From an uncultured beta proteobacterium (GTDB taxonomy: Bacteria; Pseudomonadota; Gammaproteobacteria; Burkholderiales; Burkholderiaceae_C): DNA of 6,207 nt. The notes under the pieces were generated by a model. It searched no databases, was not told the DNA's origin, and was given only the letters and a program-made list of their open reading frames with translations. The DNA lies in assembly GCA_903927495.1 (NCBI GenBank), contig CAIYNH010000791.1, forward strand, positions 1 to 6,207, in the 5' to 3' direction. Shown in pieces: positions 5,868 to 6,207 of this stretch (its first letter is position 1; each line of letters begins with the position of its first letter). A program made the position numbers and the translations under genes.

Positions 5868-6207
5868 CTAAGGCTTTGGTTTTTTGTTCACCGGCCAGCG
5901 CGAACGGGTGGCATAGCGAACTGGTGGCGTGATCAGTGGCGCGGTTTCTGGTGCAGGTTTATCAGTGGCGCCCAAGGTGGAAAAATCAAGATCGAGCATA
6001 CGTGAGGGTGATTCCACCACCGATTGCTCAGGTTCGGACGGAGATTGTTCTGGCAGACTTGGATAACTGATCGGTAGCGTCGCCGGTTTTAGCTGCGTAT
6101 CAGTGGGAGCCAACGTGATCTCGAATTGGGGCTCTAACGATGGCAATGCGGGACTCGGTTCAGTTGGGTCAGGCAGAGCAGGGGCGGCGCGCTCTGAGGC
6201 AGGCAGA
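5868..6207 (-). CDS. proline-rich protein of unknown function, C-terminal part
   Basis: The frame is open from the right edge and ends at TAG 5870-5868, giving at least 112 residues; the start lies outside the window. The visible part is low in complexity and rich in Pro, Ser, Glu, Ala and Thr, with many P-x-P-type spacings (for example PALPDPTEPSPALP and PSLPEQSPSEPEQ), and ends in a basic tail, RYATRSRWPVNKKPKP. No catalytic motif, cysteine or membrane segment is visible. Such tails occur as periplasmic or linker regions of envelope proteins, but I do not recognise the family. Coding status is supported by the sustained open frame to the edge and by a good terminator after the stop; an internal TTG at 6146 is probably not the start. 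Confidence 0.55.
   Translation of the reverse strand, partial: LPASERAAPALPDPTEPSPALPSLEPQFEITLAPTDTQLKPATLPISYPSLPEQSPSEPEQSVVESPSRMLDLDFSTLGATDKPAPETAPLITPPVRYATRSRWPVNKKPKP

Overview
The window looks like chromosomal DNA of a betaproteobacterium of the order Burkholderiales, most likely family Comamonadaceae (Rhodoferax/Polaromonas-like). The grounds are the protein styles (LysR regulator, type II haloacid dehalogenase, malate synthase G, cysteine-rich CWC protein), the moderately high GC, and a short palindromic repeat (GCTAT-N7-ATAGC followed by a GCGCTAGAGG-like block) that I recall as common in that family. The taxonomic call is inference; there is no rRNA or tRNA here to anchor it.

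Left third, minus strand (1-2187): three genes read leftwards as a tightly packed unit, in the order LysR regulator (2187-1264), ChbG/HpnK/NaxD-type deacetylase (1271-420) and an ArnT-like lipid-linked sugar transferase that runs off the left edge (423-1). Their ends overlap by 8 and 4 nt. A YdjC-family deacetylase next to an ArnT-like transferase resembles the NaxD/FlmK (Francisella) and Lgm (Bordetella) systems, which put an amino sugar on lipid A phosphate. That is the best functional hypothesis for this operon.

Centre, plus strand (2368-5383): a type II (S)-2-haloacid dehalogenase followed 37 nt later by malate synthase G (glcB). The two can form a route: haloacetate to glycolate (dehalogenase), glycolate to glyoxylate (enzyme not in the window), glyoxylate plus acetyl-CoA to malate (GlcB). 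The 180-bp region shared with the divergent LysR gene holds a perfect 21-bp palindrome, the best operator candidate in the window. The dehalogenase gene carries an in-frame copy of the palindromic repeat, adding residues at about 86-103 without breaking the gene or losing catalytic residues.

Right part (5384-6207): a 72-residue cysteine-rich CWC-family protein on the plus strand converges on the proline-rich C-terminal end of an unidentified minus-strand gene that enters from the right edge. The 140 bp between them contain a second copy of the palindromic repeat, nested in an imperfect inverted structure of about 90 nt. The centre of that structure reads as an intrinsic terminator for the minus-strand gene.

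No tRNA, rRNA, CRISPR array, insertion sequence or phage gene was seen. I found no wholly new multigene system. The most unusual items are the in-frame repeat in the dehalogenase, the regulator-deacetylase-transferase operon, and the 21-bp palindrome.
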